DNA of 64,000 bases from Tessaracoccus sp. OS52 (GTDB lineage: Bacteria > Actinomycetota > Actinomycetes > Propionibacteriales > Propionibacteriaceae), in assembly GCF_020687685.1 (NCBI RefSeq), contig NZ_JAJEWM010000001.1, positions 62,001-126,000 of the forward strand. Reading direction: 5' to 3'. The notes under the pieces were generated by a model. The model worked only from the letters and a program-made list of their open reading frames with translations, was not told where the DNA came from and searched no databases. Positions within the stretch are counted from its first letter, which is position 1. Every line of letters begins with the position of its first letter. The position numbers were made by a program, and so were the translations under genes. Below, piece after piece: positions 1-8,540 of this stretch.

Positions 1-1
1 C

Positions 2-1420
2 GACGTCGGCATCCTCCGCACCGACCACTTCGTGGACAACATGTGCGGCTTCGCGTTCCTGGACGCCGACGGCAATCGAGTCCCCGACGAGGAGGCCTAC
101 GGCACGTGGTGGATGCGCAACCGGGAGAACCACTGGTGGCAGGACCTGGGCATGCAGGACGCCGGCTGGAGCTACGACTTCCTCGACGGCAGCCTCCTGC
201 AGCACGACGACGTCACCTTCGCCGACGGCCAGGTCCAGCCTGACGGGCCCGGGTACCAGGCGCTGATCGTCTACCAGGAGGCGCTCGACCCCGAAATCGC
301 GGCGCTCCTGCTCGAGTGGGCACGCGACGGGCTGAAGCTGCTGCTGGTCAACGGCGCACGCGAGCTGCAGCTGCTCGTGGCCGGCCGCCACACCACGCAC
401 GAGCAGGCCGCCATCCGGACCCCCGGCCTCGACGGCCGCGACGAGGAACTGGCCGCCACCATGGCGGAACTCCGATCCCTCCCGACGGTGCTGGAGGTCG
501 ATGACCCCTCCCAGACGGTGGCGGCGCTGCGGCGGCTCGGGGTGACCGGCCGCGCCGAGTTCGTCGCCGCCAACACCCAGGTGCTGACCTATCTCCGCGA
601 GGACGGAGACCTGCTGCACCTGTACGCCTACCACTTCCTCTACGAGACCGGCGCTCCCACGCAGGTGGAGATCTCGCTGTCCGGCGAGGGGGCGGTACTG
701 CGCATCGACCCGTGGAGCGGTGCCGTTCACAGGCACGACGGCGCCCGCTTCGTCGACGGCTGCACGGTGGTCACCGTGTCACTGGCACCGGGCGAGACGG
801 CACTGTTCACCGTCGACCGCTCGCAGCCGGCATCGCCGTCGGAACCGGCCGCGGTGCAGGTGCTGGCGCAGCTCGAGCGCTGGCGGATCGCCGTCGAGAG
901 CTGGGACGCCGGTGAACCGGAGCTCATCACCGAGGACCGCGGTCTCGGCTACGTCACCCGCGAGGTGCGGCCCACCACCGCCGTCACCCGGCTCGAGTCG
1001 GCCAGCACCGAGCTCGCTCCCTGGGCCGAACTCGACGGCGTGGGGCACGAGGTCTCGGGCGTGGGGGAGTACGCCTCCGCGTTCAGCCTCGACGATGTCG
1101 CCGCCGGTACCAGGTATCTCCTGGACCTCGGCTCCACCCTCGGGGGACTGGGGTCGGTGTCCGTGAACGGCGGTCCGGCTCGCGGCTTCGACACCTCCCG
1201 TCCTGTCGTGGACGTCACCGACGACCTCCGGGCCGGAGAGAACGAGGTGGTGGTACGCGTCGCCAGTTCGCTGAACAACAGGCTCATGGCCCGCGGCTAC
1301 TACGAGAACGTGGGCGACATGATGGCCGTGATAACGGGCGAGGAGGTCCTGCAGGTGGCGACGGTCCGCGCGCACGGCCTGGTGGGCCCGGTCCGTCTCC
1401 TCGCGGTGGCCGCCGACTGA
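2..1420 (+). CDS. Glycoside hydrolase, C-terminal part (GH106-like), 5' truncated by window
   Basis: The reading frame is open from the first bases of the window, so the N-terminus lies outside; an internal GTG at 32 should not be taken as the true start. About 470 residues are visible. The middle part has the pattern of large multidomain glycosidases (a flavodoxin-like or glutamine-amidotransferase-like segment followed by a beta-sandwich around LRIDPWSGAV). The C-terminus is a jelly-roll, galactose-binding-like module (VSVNGGPARGFDTSRP, GENEVVVRVASSLNNRL) that resembles the end of GH106 alpha-L-rhamnosidase-type enzymes. The catalytic residues are not visible here, so the substrate is unknown. 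It converges on the next gene across a strong hairpin and belongs to the carbohydrate island. GH106 is my best guess; a GH2-type or other carbohydrate-binding-module glycosidase is possible. Confidence 0.6.
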   Translation, partial: DVGILRTDHFVDNMCGFAFLDADGNRVPDEEAYGTWWMRNRENHWWQDLGMQDAGWSYDFLDGSLLQHDDVTFADGQVQPDGPGYQALIVYQEALDPEIAALLLEWARDGLKLLLVNGARELQLLVAGRHTTHEQAAIRTPGLDGRDEELAATMAELRSLPTVLEVDDPSQTVAALRRLGVTGRAEFVAANTQVLTYLREDGDLLHLYAYHFLYETGAPTQVEISLSGEGAVLRIDPWSGAVHRHDGARFVDGCTVVTVSLAPGETALFTVDRSQPASPSEPAAVQVLAQLERWRIAVESWDAGEPELITEDRGLGYVTREVRPTTAVTRLESASTELAPWAELDGVGHEVSGVGEYASAFSLDDVAAGTRYLLDLGSTLGGLGSVSVNGGPARGFDTSRPVVDVTDDLRAGENEVVVRVASSLNNRLMARGYYENVGDMMAVITGEEVLQVATVRAHGLVGPVRLLAVAAD

Positions 1421-1447
1421 CCCGGCGGCAGTGCGCCGAATGCAACA

Positions 1448-1484
1448 GCACCGCCCGCGACGGGTAACCCGTCGCGGGCGGTGC
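1448..1484. terminator. Bidirectional terminator hairpin between convergent genes
   Basis: A perfect 17-bp stem (gcaccgcccgcgacggg and its complement) closes on a 3-nt loop TAA. It lies between the stop of the glycosidase at 1420 and the stop of the minus-strand hydrolase at 1513. No strong U-tract is visible, as is usual in GC-rich actinobacteria. Confidence 0.85.
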
Positions 1485-1512
1485 CTCGTCCAGCTCGGCG
1501 GAACCTTCGGCG

Positions 1513-3684
1513 CTACGCAGAGACAGGTTCCTTCAGAGCGATGACCACCTCACGCTCCTCCGGACCCAGGACGACGACGCTGTCGCCCTCGACTGTGCCC
1601 GCCGACGCTGACGCTATGTTGGAAGCGAGCCCGGGCAGGTCGATCCGGACCAGCCCGAGGGGCTGGTCGCCCCTCAGCTCCACGCGGACCTCATCGCCTG
1701 TGGAGGTGATGGTGAAGTCCATGGTCCGGCCGTCGTTGATGTTCACGTTGGCCCACTCCGTGACCGCCCCGTCAGCCAGCCAGGAGACCGGGAGGCCGCG
1801 CCCGATGATGACGGTCCCGTCCACGTGGACCGAGGCGCACGCCTGCAGGATGGCCTGCTTGGAGAATGACGTGCCCCAGCTCTCGTAGTTACCGTAGGAC
1901 TCCTGCGGCAGGTACATGCCCACCCACTGGTCGCGGCCCTTGTACTCGAAGGCCTCGGACCACTGGAACGGGGCGCACTGGTTGTCGTAGAGGAACTCGA
2001 CGTTCTTCATGGACTCGGTGCGGAACCTCTCCGAAGCCAGGCACTGCAGGCCGGCGGAGGCGTTGTACGTGGACCCGTAGGTGACGTGGCTCCACCACGC
2101 ACCCCAGCTGCCGTCGGGGATCACCCGCCGGTCGCGCTCGTGCAGGGACCAGGCGATCGATTCGTCGAGCTTGTCCTTCCAGGTCCCGCCCAAGGCGTAG
2201 CCCTTCAGCTGCGCGCCCCACGGGAACGTGGACAGCGCGCCGGCGTAGGGCACCCAGGAGTAGAAGGACCCGCGGGTGTAGCGCAGGTAGGCCAGGTCGT
2301 CGAAGGCGCCGAGGTAGTGGTCGATTCCCCTGCGTTCGCGCGTCCGGTCCAAGGCAGCGTTGAGGGAGTCGTTCAGCGACTCGATCTCCGTGTCTGCCCA
2401 TTCCACCTCCTGTGTCACTCCCAGGCGTTCCATCAGGTAGCGGTACGCCTGGAGCCCGTGCAGCGCGGACCAGTTGTCGCACAGCAGGAAGTCGCCGTCG
2501 TCGGACCAGTTCTCGAAGTCCTCCCCCTTGCGCATCAGCCCCTCGTGTTCCGGGTCACCGAAGACGCGGCAGTCGTGGATGTTGCGCGCGGCACGCTTCA
2601 GGAACTCGCGCAGTTCGTCGTCGAAGAACGCCAGGTCACCGGTGTTCTGGAGGTACTGCGCGTAGGGGAGCATGAACTTGCCGATGGTGTCCATGTAGTT
2701 GAGGCCGTCCCAGTCCGCGATGTCGGAGGAGTTCAGCACCCGGTAGTACGACGACGCGAGGATCTGCTTGCCCAACTCGTAGTCGCCCTCGCGCATGAAC
2801 TGGTCGACGTAGTTGGGTACGTCGTGCGGGAAGGTGCGGTCGTAGCTCTCGAGGCGTCCGGGGTTGAGCACGCCGGCACGGATCTCGTAGTCGCCGCCCT
2901 TTTTGACCATGCAGCCCCACAACAGGATCTGGATCGCCTTGTACATGTCGGCGATCCCCTGGTGGGGCAGCCGCACCGGGTGCGCCAGCTTGCCGATGCG
3001 CTGGTCCCAGCCGTCGGCCATCCGACGGTAGTTGTCCTCGTAGAGGCCGTAGGCCTCCGGGTTGGCCGGGTCCAGGTCGGCGCCGGTCGCCCTCGAGACG
3101 AACTCGAACTCCGCGACGGCGTCAGCCGCCAGTTCGACGTCGAAGTCCATCGAGGAGGTGCTGTGCCGGGTGGGCAGCGTCGCGAGCGGGAGGTGGATCC
3201 TCGGGCTGGCGTTGATGTGCAGGGTGCCGGCAGCCTGCTCGTCACCGCGGTTGGTGACGGTCACCTTGGAGTAGACGACCGTCGCGTCGTCGGCCGGGGT
3301 GCGCACGGCGAAGTGCTGGATGGCAAGTTCGAACGGGCCTGCCTGCCAGGTGGAGATCGGGCACGGCTGGTAGCCGTCGCGCATCTCCCAGCCGATGGCG
3401 AGCTTCCGGTCCGGGGCGAACTCGTCGGGGAAGTAGTGGTTGCCGGCGCTGTCGATCGTGTACTGGATGACCGGGCCCAGGCCGGGAGCGACTCCGCCGC
3501 CCATGAAGGTCCACGACTTGGGGTGGTCGTGGATCGTCCCGATGTGTAGCCACTTCAGGGCATCGGGGAGGTAGGTGATCCGGTCGACGCCGTGGACCCC
3601 GTCAGGGCCGAGCACCGGCCCCCGGTGCATGTTGGACGGTTCCGAGAGGGCGAGCGCCTCCAGAGTGGGAACGAGTGCCTCCAC
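1513..3684 (-). CDS. Cytoplasmic six-hairpin-type glycoside hydrolase, family not identified
   Basis: A 723-residue protein without signal peptide or membrane segment, so it should act on imported oligosaccharides. The N-terminal third is beta-rich (IGWEMRDGYQPCPISTWQ, then VYSKVTVTNRGDEQAAGTL), as in the beta-sandwich that precedes (alpha/alpha)6 barrels. The centre is helical with many aromatic and acidic residues (NYVDQFMREGDYELGKQI, DWDGLNYMDTIGKF, FENWSDDGDFLLCDNWSALH). The last ~100 residues return to beta-strands. This layout fits the six-hairpin glycosidase superfamily, but I cannot assign a GH family or substrate. The GTG start at 3684 has AGGAG five bases upstream. It is divergent from the aldolase-kinase-mutarotase operon, and the shared intergenic region contains a LacI-type operator, so co-regulation is likely. 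Confidence 0.65.
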   Translation of the reverse strand: MEALVPTLEALALSEPSNMHRGPVLGPDGVHGVDRITYLPDALKWLHIGTIHDHPKSWTFMGGGVAPGLGPVIQYTIDSAGNHYFPDEFAPDRKLAIGWEMRDGYQPCPISTWQAGPFELAIQHFAVRTPADDATVVYSKVTVTNRGDEQAAGTLHINASPRIHLPLATLPTRHSTSSMDFDVELAADAVAEFEFVSRATGADLDPANPEAYGLYEDNYRRMADGWDQRIGKLAHPVRLPHQGIADMYKAIQILLWGCMVKKGGDYEIRAGVLNPGRLESYDRTFPHDVPNYVDQFMREGDYELGKQILASSYYRVLNSSDIADWDGLNYMDTIGKFMLPYAQYLQNTGDLAFFDDELREFLKRAARNIHDCRVFGDPEHEGLMRKGEDFENWSDDGDFLLCDNWSALHGLQAYRYLMERLGVTQEVEWADTEIESLNDSLNAALDRTRERRGIDHYLGAFDDLAYLRYTRGSFYSWVPYAGALSTFPWGAQLKGYALGGTWKDKLDESIAWSLHERDRRVIPDGSWGAWWSHVTYGSTYNASAGLQCLASERFRTESMKNVEFLYDNQCAPFQWSEAFEYKGRDQWVGMYLPQESYGNYESWGTSFSKQAILQACASVHVDGTVIIGRGLPVSWLADGAVTEWANVNINDGRTMDFTITSTGDEVRVELRGDQPLGLVRIDLPGLASNIASASAGTVEGDSVVVLGPEEREVVIALKEPVSA

Positions 3685-3726
3685 GGGAGCTCCTAGCTGC
3701 TTTGGTGGGAGTTTGGTTCGTGAACT

Positions 3727-3740
3727 GCGAAACGATTCGC
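3727..3740. promoter_or_regulatory. LacI-family operator gcgaaacgattcgc
   Basis: A near-perfect palindrome (13-14 of 14 positions symmetric) lies 42 bp upstream of the minus-strand hydrolase start. The identical 14-mer recurs at 13579-13592 before the alcohol dehydrogenase, and a related palindrome lies at 13666-13680. The LacI regulator at 14708 is the obvious candidate binder. The rest of 3685-3962 shows only the leader of the aldolase operon. Confidence 0.7.
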
Positions 3741-3962
3741 GTTCGGATGGACGCTATCCGCGCGTGGCGGGGATCGTCAACAGAATCGGGCCCGGGCGCC
3801 TAGATATTCGACTTGTGGATACGGTAAGCGAACCTGTGCGATGCTCCCAGCGGAAGTGGTCGATCCACAGTTCTGAGGTCGGTGTGGGACGGCGACGGGG
3901 CCAAGGTGCCCCCGTGCGCTTCCGTCCTGTCCCGAAACAACTCCCAGCAAGGAACTCTCCTC

Positions 3963-4664
3963 ATGATCGATTTTCAGGATCGCGCCCAGGTCGCCAAGGC
4001 CATCCAGTACACCAACGTCAACCCGGACCTCACCCGTGAGGGGCTCCTGGCCCACCTCGAGACCTGCGTCCAGTACAACTTCAACGCCGCGATGGTGGGA
4101 CCCTGCTGGGTCTCGCTGGCCAGCGAGGTCCTCGCCGGCACGGGCATCACCGTCGCCTCCACCCTCAACTTCCCCATGGCCAACGACACCCTCGGCATGA
4201 AGCTCGCCGCGCTGCGCGAACTCGCCAAGGCCGGCGCCCAGGAGTTCGACTTCCCGCCGAACCCCGGCTACCTGCTGGGTGGCATGGAGGAGGAGTACCG
4301 CGGCGAACTGAAGGAGATCGCCCGCGTCGCGCACGAGGAGGGCATGGTCCTGAAGGCCATGCTGGAGTTCGGCTTCCTGCCCACCGACGACCTCAAGGTC
4401 CGCGCCACGCGCGCTGCCTACGAGGCGGGGATCGACTGGGTCAAGCAGTCCTCCGGGTGGGGCAAGGGCGGATACGAGGCCACCGCCCACGACGTCTCAC
4501 TGCTCGCGGATAACATCGAGGCGCCGTGCCGTGTGAAGGTCTCCGGCAAGGTCAACACCCGCGAGAAGATGCAGACCATGTTCGAGGCTGGTGCGGAACT
4601 CGTCGGAACGTCCTCCGGCCCGGCCATCGTCGACGGAATCGAGGGAGATGCGAGTGCCTACTGA
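3963..4664 (+). CDS. DeoC-like class I aldolase (deoxyribose-phosphate aldolase fold)
   Basis: A 233-residue TIM-barrel protein of the DeoC/FbaB superfamily, predicted to cleave a phosphorylated sugar retro-aldolically through a Schiff base. The expected Schiff-base lysine is K161 in WVKQSSGWG, and a second conserved lysine is K192 in CRVKVSGKVNT. The C-terminal phosphate-binding region is GAELVGTSSGPAI. The ATG at 3963 follows AAGGAAC and gives the usual family length; an upstream in-frame start at 3882 would add 27 uncharacteristic residues. The stop overlaps the next gene by 17 bases, so the kinase and mutarotase genes are co-transcribed. Kinase, mutarotase and aldolase together imply sugar uptake, ring equilibration, phosphorylation and cleavage. 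The sugar could be deoxyribose or another pentose or deoxyhexose; the sequence does not decide. Confidence 0.85.
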   Translation: MIDFQDRAQVAKAIQYTNVNPDLTREGLLAHLETCVQYNFNAAMVGPCWVSLASEVLAGTGITVASTLNFPMANDTLGMKLAALRELAKAGAQEFDFPPNPGYLLGGMEEEYRGELKEIARVAHEEGMVLKAMLEFGFLPTDDLKVRATRAAYEAGIDWVKQSSGWGKGGYEATAHDVSLLADNIEAPCRVKVSGKVNTREKMQTMFEAGAELVGTSSGPAIVDGIEGDASAY

Positions 4665-5622
4665 ACCAGCCGCCAAGGTGGTGGTGCTCGGGTCCTACGC
4701 AAAGGCCCTGGTCATCACCGCCGACCGGATCCCGATCACCGGTGAGACGCTGATCGGACGCCAGTACCGGGAGACCTTCGGGGGGAAGGGCTCTGACATG
4801 GCCGTTCAGGCCGCTCGCCTCGGCGCCCCTGTGGTCTTCGTCGGCGTAATCGGCGACGACAACCACGGCCGTGAGTTCGTCCAACTGATGTCGGCCGAGG
4901 GCGTCGACACGTCCGCCCTCCGGGTGTCGGTCGACCGGCCAACCGGCGTCGGCCTGATCATCAAGGACGAGGCCGGCCACAACATCATCGTGGTGGACAT
5001 GGGCGCCAACGAGGAGTTCGGGGAATCCGAGCTGGAGTGCCTGGCCGCCGTCATCGAACCCGGCGACGTGGCGCTGGCGCAGTTGGAGATCCCGCTCGCG
5101 GCAGTGCTCCGGGGGCTCGCCAGCGCCCACGCCCAGGGGGCTGCCACTGTGCTCAACCCGGCCCCGGCCAGCGACCTGCGGGGACTCGACCTCTCCTTTG
5201 TGGACTACCTGACCCCGAACGAGACCGAGGCGCGGGTGGCGCTCGGGCGGGACCCCGGCGACGGCGTGACCAACCTGGAAGTCGCCCGGGAACTGCTCGG
5301 GCTCGGGTGTGGCCGGGTGGTCATGACCCTCGGAGAGCAGGGCGCGGCCGTCTACGAGTACGCCGACGGCGACGTCGTCGAGACGCACGTCCCGGCTTGG
5401 TCCGTGGCCACCGTGGACTCCAACGGTGCTGGCGACAGCTTCAACGCCGCGTTGTGCACCGCCCTGCTCGAGGGTCGGCCCGTAGACGACGCGGTGCGGT
5501 TCGCGGCCGCCACCGCGGCACTGTGCTGCACGCAGTGGGAGACCGTCCCCTCCTACCACTCGCGGGCGCAGGTGGAGGAGTTCATGATGACCGACGACAA
5601 GGAGCTCGAGGATGCGCGCTGA
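4648..5622 (+). CDS. PfkB-family (ribokinase-like) sugar kinase
   Basis: A 324-residue ribokinase-fold kinase that would phosphorylate the sugar later cleaved by the adjacent aldolase. The N-terminal PfkB signature region reads GGKGSDMAVQAARLGAPVVFVG; GGKGAN is more usual in ribokinases, so the substrate pocket differs slightly. The C-terminal ATP/anion-hole signature is VDSNGAGDSFNAAL, containing the catalytic Asp of GAGD. The ATG at 4648 lies directly behind GAGGGAG and overlaps the aldolase gene by 17 bases; the protein then begins MRVPTEPAAKVVVLGSYAKA, a normal ribokinase start. It overlaps the downstream rbsD-like gene by 11 bases. Substrate not determinable. Confidence 0.88.
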   Translation: MRVPTEPAAKVVVLGSYAKALVITADRIPITGETLIGRQYRETFGGKGSDMAVQAARLGAPVVFVGVIGDDNHGREFVQLMSAEGVDTSALRVSVDRPTGVGLIIKDEAGHNIIVVDMGANEEFGESELECLAAVIEPGDVALAQLEIPLAAVLRGLASAHAQGAATVLNPAPASDLRGLDLSFVDYLTPNETEARVALGRDPGDGVTNLEVARELLGLGCGRVVMTLGEQGAAVYEYADGDVVETHVPAWSVATVDSNGAGDSFNAALCTALLEGRPVDDAVRFAAATAALCCTQWETVPSYHSRAQVEEFMMTDDKELEDAR

Positions 5623-6109
5623 CCGAATCATCCACCCCGGCCTCGCCAAGGCCCTGGCCGAGTTGGGGCACACGGACACCGTCCTGGTGACCGACGCAGG
5701 CTTCCCCATTCCCGCCGGCGCCAACCGCATCGACCTGGGGTTCTACCCCGGGCTGCCGGACGTGTTGGACATCCTCCGGGTGCTGCGCAGGGAACTGTTC
5801 GTCGAACAGGTGCGGTTCGCGCCCGAGGTGAGGACGCACCACCCGCGGCTCTACGCCGGGGTGCGGGAAATCTTCACAGGCGCGGGAGCGCCGTTCATCG
5901 CGGCCCCGCACGAGGAGCTGATCGAGGTCTGGGCGCCGCGCGCGAAGGTGGTGGTGCGCTCCGGCTCGTTCGAGCCCTGGGCCAACTTCGCCCTCACGGC
6001 CTCGACCGACCCGTTCGCCTGGTTCATCGACGACGACGTCCAGGTGCTGCCCGCCTACGTCGAGCGCCGGCGCCTGATGCGGGAGAACGTGGTCCCGGAC
6101 CTGCCCTGA
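5612..6109 (+). CDS. RbsD/FucU-family sugar mutarotase (pyranase)
   Basis: A 165-residue protein of the RbsD/FucU family, which interconverts pyranose/furanose or anomeric forms before a kinase or isomerase acts. Family features are the N-terminal HPGLAKALAELGHTD segment with the conserved catalytic-region His, the VTDAGFPIPAGANRIDLG motif, and the C-terminal WANFALTASTDPFAWF region. It starts at an ATG that overlaps the end of the kinase gene and ends 13 bp before the convergent SorC-type regulator gene. Last gene of the aldolase operon. Confidence 0.87.
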   Translation: MRADRIIHPGLAKALAELGHTDTVLVTDAGFPIPAGANRIDLGFYPGLPDVLDILRVLRRELFVEQVRFAPEVRTHHPRLYAGVREIFTGAGAPFIAAPHEELIEVWAPRAKVVVRSGSFEPWANFALTASTDPFAWFIDDDVQVLPAYVERRRLMRENVVPDLP

Positions 6110-6122
6110 GGGTCTGCGGGGG

Positions 6123-7100
6123 TCACTTCGCAGTCAGCTTCAGCACCGTTTCGGCGGTGCTGAAGTCCGTCACGAGGTAGTTGATCCACTGGCCGCGCAG
6201 CGCCCCGACGATGGCCGGGGCCTTGCGCGGCCCGCCTGCGACGGCGACCCGTCGGGGGATCTGCATGAACTGCTCCAGCGGAATCCCGACCACCCTCCGG
6301 TTCAGCGGCGAGTCCACCACCTCGCCGTGGACGTCGAGGTAGCGCAGCAGGATGTCACCCACCACTGCCTTTCGGCGCAATTCGGCTTCGTCGGCCTTCG
6401 AGATGGCGTTGCCAGAGGCGCGGAAGAAGGGGCTCGGCTCCAGGCCGCCAATGCCGACAAGTGCGATTGTCAGGTGCTCCCAGGCCTGCACCACGGGGCG
6501 CAGTGACCCGTCGCTGAGCAGCGAACTGACAGCGGCGGGGGTGTCCAGCAGGCCGGGGGCCGTGAGGTAGTAGGGAGTGGCCCCGGTCATCATCGCGAGC
6601 CTTCCCAGCAACCGGTTGGCGCGCTCCTGCGTGGAGGTGACGCCCCGGCCCCCGACGAGCTGGACCACCTCCTTCGCGCGCTGCCCGCCGCCGGGGTTGA
6701 GTGCCTCGACGCTGGCGAGCAGGGTGGCTGACCACGACGAGAAGCCCAGGCTGTCCGAGGGGCCGAGTGCCTCCTGCAGGAAAGTGGCCGTGGCCGCGCC
6801 GAGGGCGGGGGCCAGCAGCTCACCGGAGGCCGGGTCGTCGACGACGATCGCCTCGTACAGGCCGAACCTGCGCTCAAGTTCCGACTCGACGTCGGTGTTC
6901 ACTCCCGGTGGGGCGGTGACGACCGTCCTGACAAGTCCCAGTTCCTCGGCACGCCGCAGGAGCCGTGAGACCCGGGTCTGGGAGATCCGCACCGTGCTGG
7001 CGACGTCCACCTGCTTCATCCCGAGTTCGTGGTAGAGCTTGGCCACCTTCGTCATCAGACGGAGCTGGTCCGCGCGCGGCATCAGTGGGTCACTGGTCAT
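6123..7100 (-). CDS. SorC/DeoR-family sugar-binding transcriptional regulator
   Basis: A 325-residue regulator. The N-terminal winged HTH (residues ~12-60: VAKLYHELGMKQVDVASTVRISQTRVSRLLRRAEELGLV) is typical of the SorC/CggR/DeoR(Bacillus) family. The remaining ~260 residues form the sugar-phosphate-binding domain (VQLVGGRG, YYLTAPG, VGIGGLEPSPFFR, AVVGDILLRYLDVHGEVV). Members sense a phosphorylated sugar made by the regulated pathway. The gene diverges from the ABC importer at 7244 and converges on the aldolase operon, so either could be its target. A 7-bp inverted repeat at 7146-7162 is a candidate operator. Confidence 0.88.
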   Translation of the reverse strand: MTSDPLMPRADQLRLMTKVAKLYHELGMKQVDVASTVRISQTRVSRLLRRAEELGLVRTVVTAPPGVNTDVESELERRFGLYEAIVVDDPASGELLAPALGAATATFLQEALGPSDSLGFSSWSATLLASVEALNPGGGQRAKEVVQLVGGRGVTSTQERANRLLGRLAMMTGATPYYLTAPGLLDTPAAVSSLLSDGSLRPVVQAWEHLTIALVGIGGLEPSPFFRASGNAISKADEAELRRKAVVGDILLRYLDVHGEVVDSPLNRRVVGIPLEQFMQIPRRVAVAGGPRKAPAIVGALRGQWINYLVTDFSTAETVLKLTAK

Positions 7101-7145
7101 TGGGACCTCCTCTTCCGCACACCCTAGCGCAGGATTATTGCTATG

Positions 7146-7162
7146 GCGACTACCGTAGTCGC
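7146..7162. promoter_or_regulatory. Inverted repeat gcgacta-N3-tagtcgc, candidate SorC operator
   Basis: A perfect 7-bp inverted repeat with a 3-bp spacer lies in the 143-bp divergent region between the SorC-family gene and the ABC transporter operon, 46 bp upstream of the regulator start. Inference only. Confidence 0.5.
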
Positions 7163-7211
7163 GCTGGTTGTCGGATATTGACGGCTCGCGTTACGTTCTG
7201 GGTCCGACCTC

Positions 7212-7226
7212 AATCGATACGTTTCA
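7212..7226. promoter_or_regulatory. Weak match to the island's LacI-type operator
   Basis: The sequence cgatacgtttca shares CGA and CGTTTC with the palindrome at 13666-13680. It lies just before the Shine-Dalgarno sequence of the solute-binding protein gene. Three central bases differ, so the assignment is tentative. Confidence 0.3.
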
Positions 7227-7243
7227 CCCTCGGAGGAATCGCA

Positions 7244-8539
7244 ATGAAGCGAACACTTATCACCGCCGCAGCCGGCGCCATGGCGCTCGGACTTGCTGCC
7301 TGCGGCGGAGCCGCACCCACCACGCCCGCAGACCCGACCATGAGCAGCACAGCCTCCGGTTCGGAGGTCGTGGCTGAGGAGAGCGGCACCCTCACCATCT
7401 GGAACTGGGGCAATGCCGACGAAGCGGCCGCGGCCTACCAGGAAGAGGTCATCGCCGTCTTCAACGAGGCGCACCCCAACGTGGAGGTCGAGGTGGTGGC
7501 GCAGCCCTTCGACCAGTACTACACGCTGCTGGGCAGTGCCATCGAAGCCGGCACAGCCCCCGACCTGGCCTTGTTCAACGGCGGCACCCAGCTCCGGTCC
7601 CGCGCGGACAAGCTTGTCCCGGTGACCGACGAACTGGCCGACATCAAGGACCAGTTGGCCGGCTGGCCCGCGTTCGAGGCCGACGGCGCGGTCTACTCCG
7701 CGCCGACCTTCCTGCAGGGCTTCCCCATCTACTACAACAAGCAGATCTTCCGCGACGCCGGACTGGACCCGGAGGCGGCCCCCACCACGTGGGAGGAGCT
7801 GTCGACCGTCTGCGAGACCATCGCGGCAAAGACGGAGGTGTCTTGCTTCGCACTCGGGAACAAGGAGGGACTCGGCATCGAGTTCTTCATGTCCGGGTTC
7901 GCCTCGGGCATCTTCACGCCCGAGGAGTACGACGCCTGGATCAATGGGGAGCGGGACTGGACCAGTGAGCACTCCAAGCAGGTGCTGCAGCTGTGGCAGG
8001 ACACCGCCGCCGACGGCTGGTACAACGAGGGGGCCAACTCCACCGCGATGTTCAACGATTCGTTCGACCTGTTCTCCGGCGGCAAGGCCGCGATGGTCAT
8101 CGGCCTCACCTCCGGCACGGCGCACTGGATGCAGTTCGCCGACTACCTGGGTGAGGATCTGGGCTTCATGATGCCGGTGACGATCAACGAGGGCACCACG
8201 CTCGCGCTGCCCATCGAGGGCGGCATCGCCTACGGCATCCTGAACCCCGAGAAGAAGGAACTCGGCGTCGACTGGATCAAGGCGACGGTGGACCGCGACG
8301 CCCTGGCCAACTACGCCATAGCCGGTGGCCAGATCGTCTCTGACACCACCATCGAGCTGGACACCGACATCCAGGCGGCCAACGACATCGTCACCAACCT
8401 CCCGGGCAGCAAGCCGCTCCTGCACACCGCACTCAGTGGCGAGACGCTCGACCTCCTGCACCGGCTCGGGCAGCAACTGCTCGGCGGCGACGTGACCGTC
8501 GACGACGCCGCAGCGCAACTCGCCGCCTCCGAGGGATGA
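7244..8539 (+). CDS. ABC sugar transporter, extracellular solute-binding lipoprotein
   Basis: A 431-residue family 1 (MalE-like) solute-binding protein. It begins with a lipoprotein signal peptide (MKRTLITAAAGAMALGLAACGG, lipobox LAAC, Cys near residue 20) and a Ser/Thr-rich tether. The mature domain starts TLTIWNWGNADEAAAAYQEE, continues through FNEAHPNVEVEVV and carries the PTTWEEL segment common in oligosaccharide binders. The ATG at 7244 has GGAGGA 6 bp upstream; the open frame further upstream does not resemble protein. It is the first gene of an importer operon with two permeases and no ATPase, which is normal for this class, where a shared MsmK-type ATPase is used. Confidence 0.92.
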   Translation: MKRTLITAAAGAMALGLAACGGAAPTTPADPTMSSTASGSEVVAEESGTLTIWNWGNADEAAAAYQEEVIAVFNEAHPNVEVEVVAQPFDQYYTLLGSAIEAGTAPDLALFNGGTQLRSRADKLVPVTDELADIKDQLAGWPAFEADGAVYSAPTFLQGFPIYYNKQIFRDAGLDPEAAPTTWEELSTVCETIAAKTEVSCFALGNKEGLGIEFFMSGFASGIFTPEEYDAWINGERDWTSEHSKQVLQLWQDTAADGWYNEGANSTAMFNDSFDLFSGGKAAMVIGLTSGTAHWMQFADYLGEDLGFMMPVTINEGTTLALPIEGGIAYGILNPEKKELGVDWIKATVDRDALANYAIAGGQIVSDTTIELDTDIQAANDIVTNLPGSKPLLHTALSGETLDLLHRLGQQLLGGDVTVDDAAAQLAASEG

Positions 8540-8540
8540 G

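Noticed and set aside
7101-7243. Riboswitch before the ABC operon
   Set aside because: The region is only 143 bp and divergent; it contains inverted repeats of operator type but no recognisable aptamer core.
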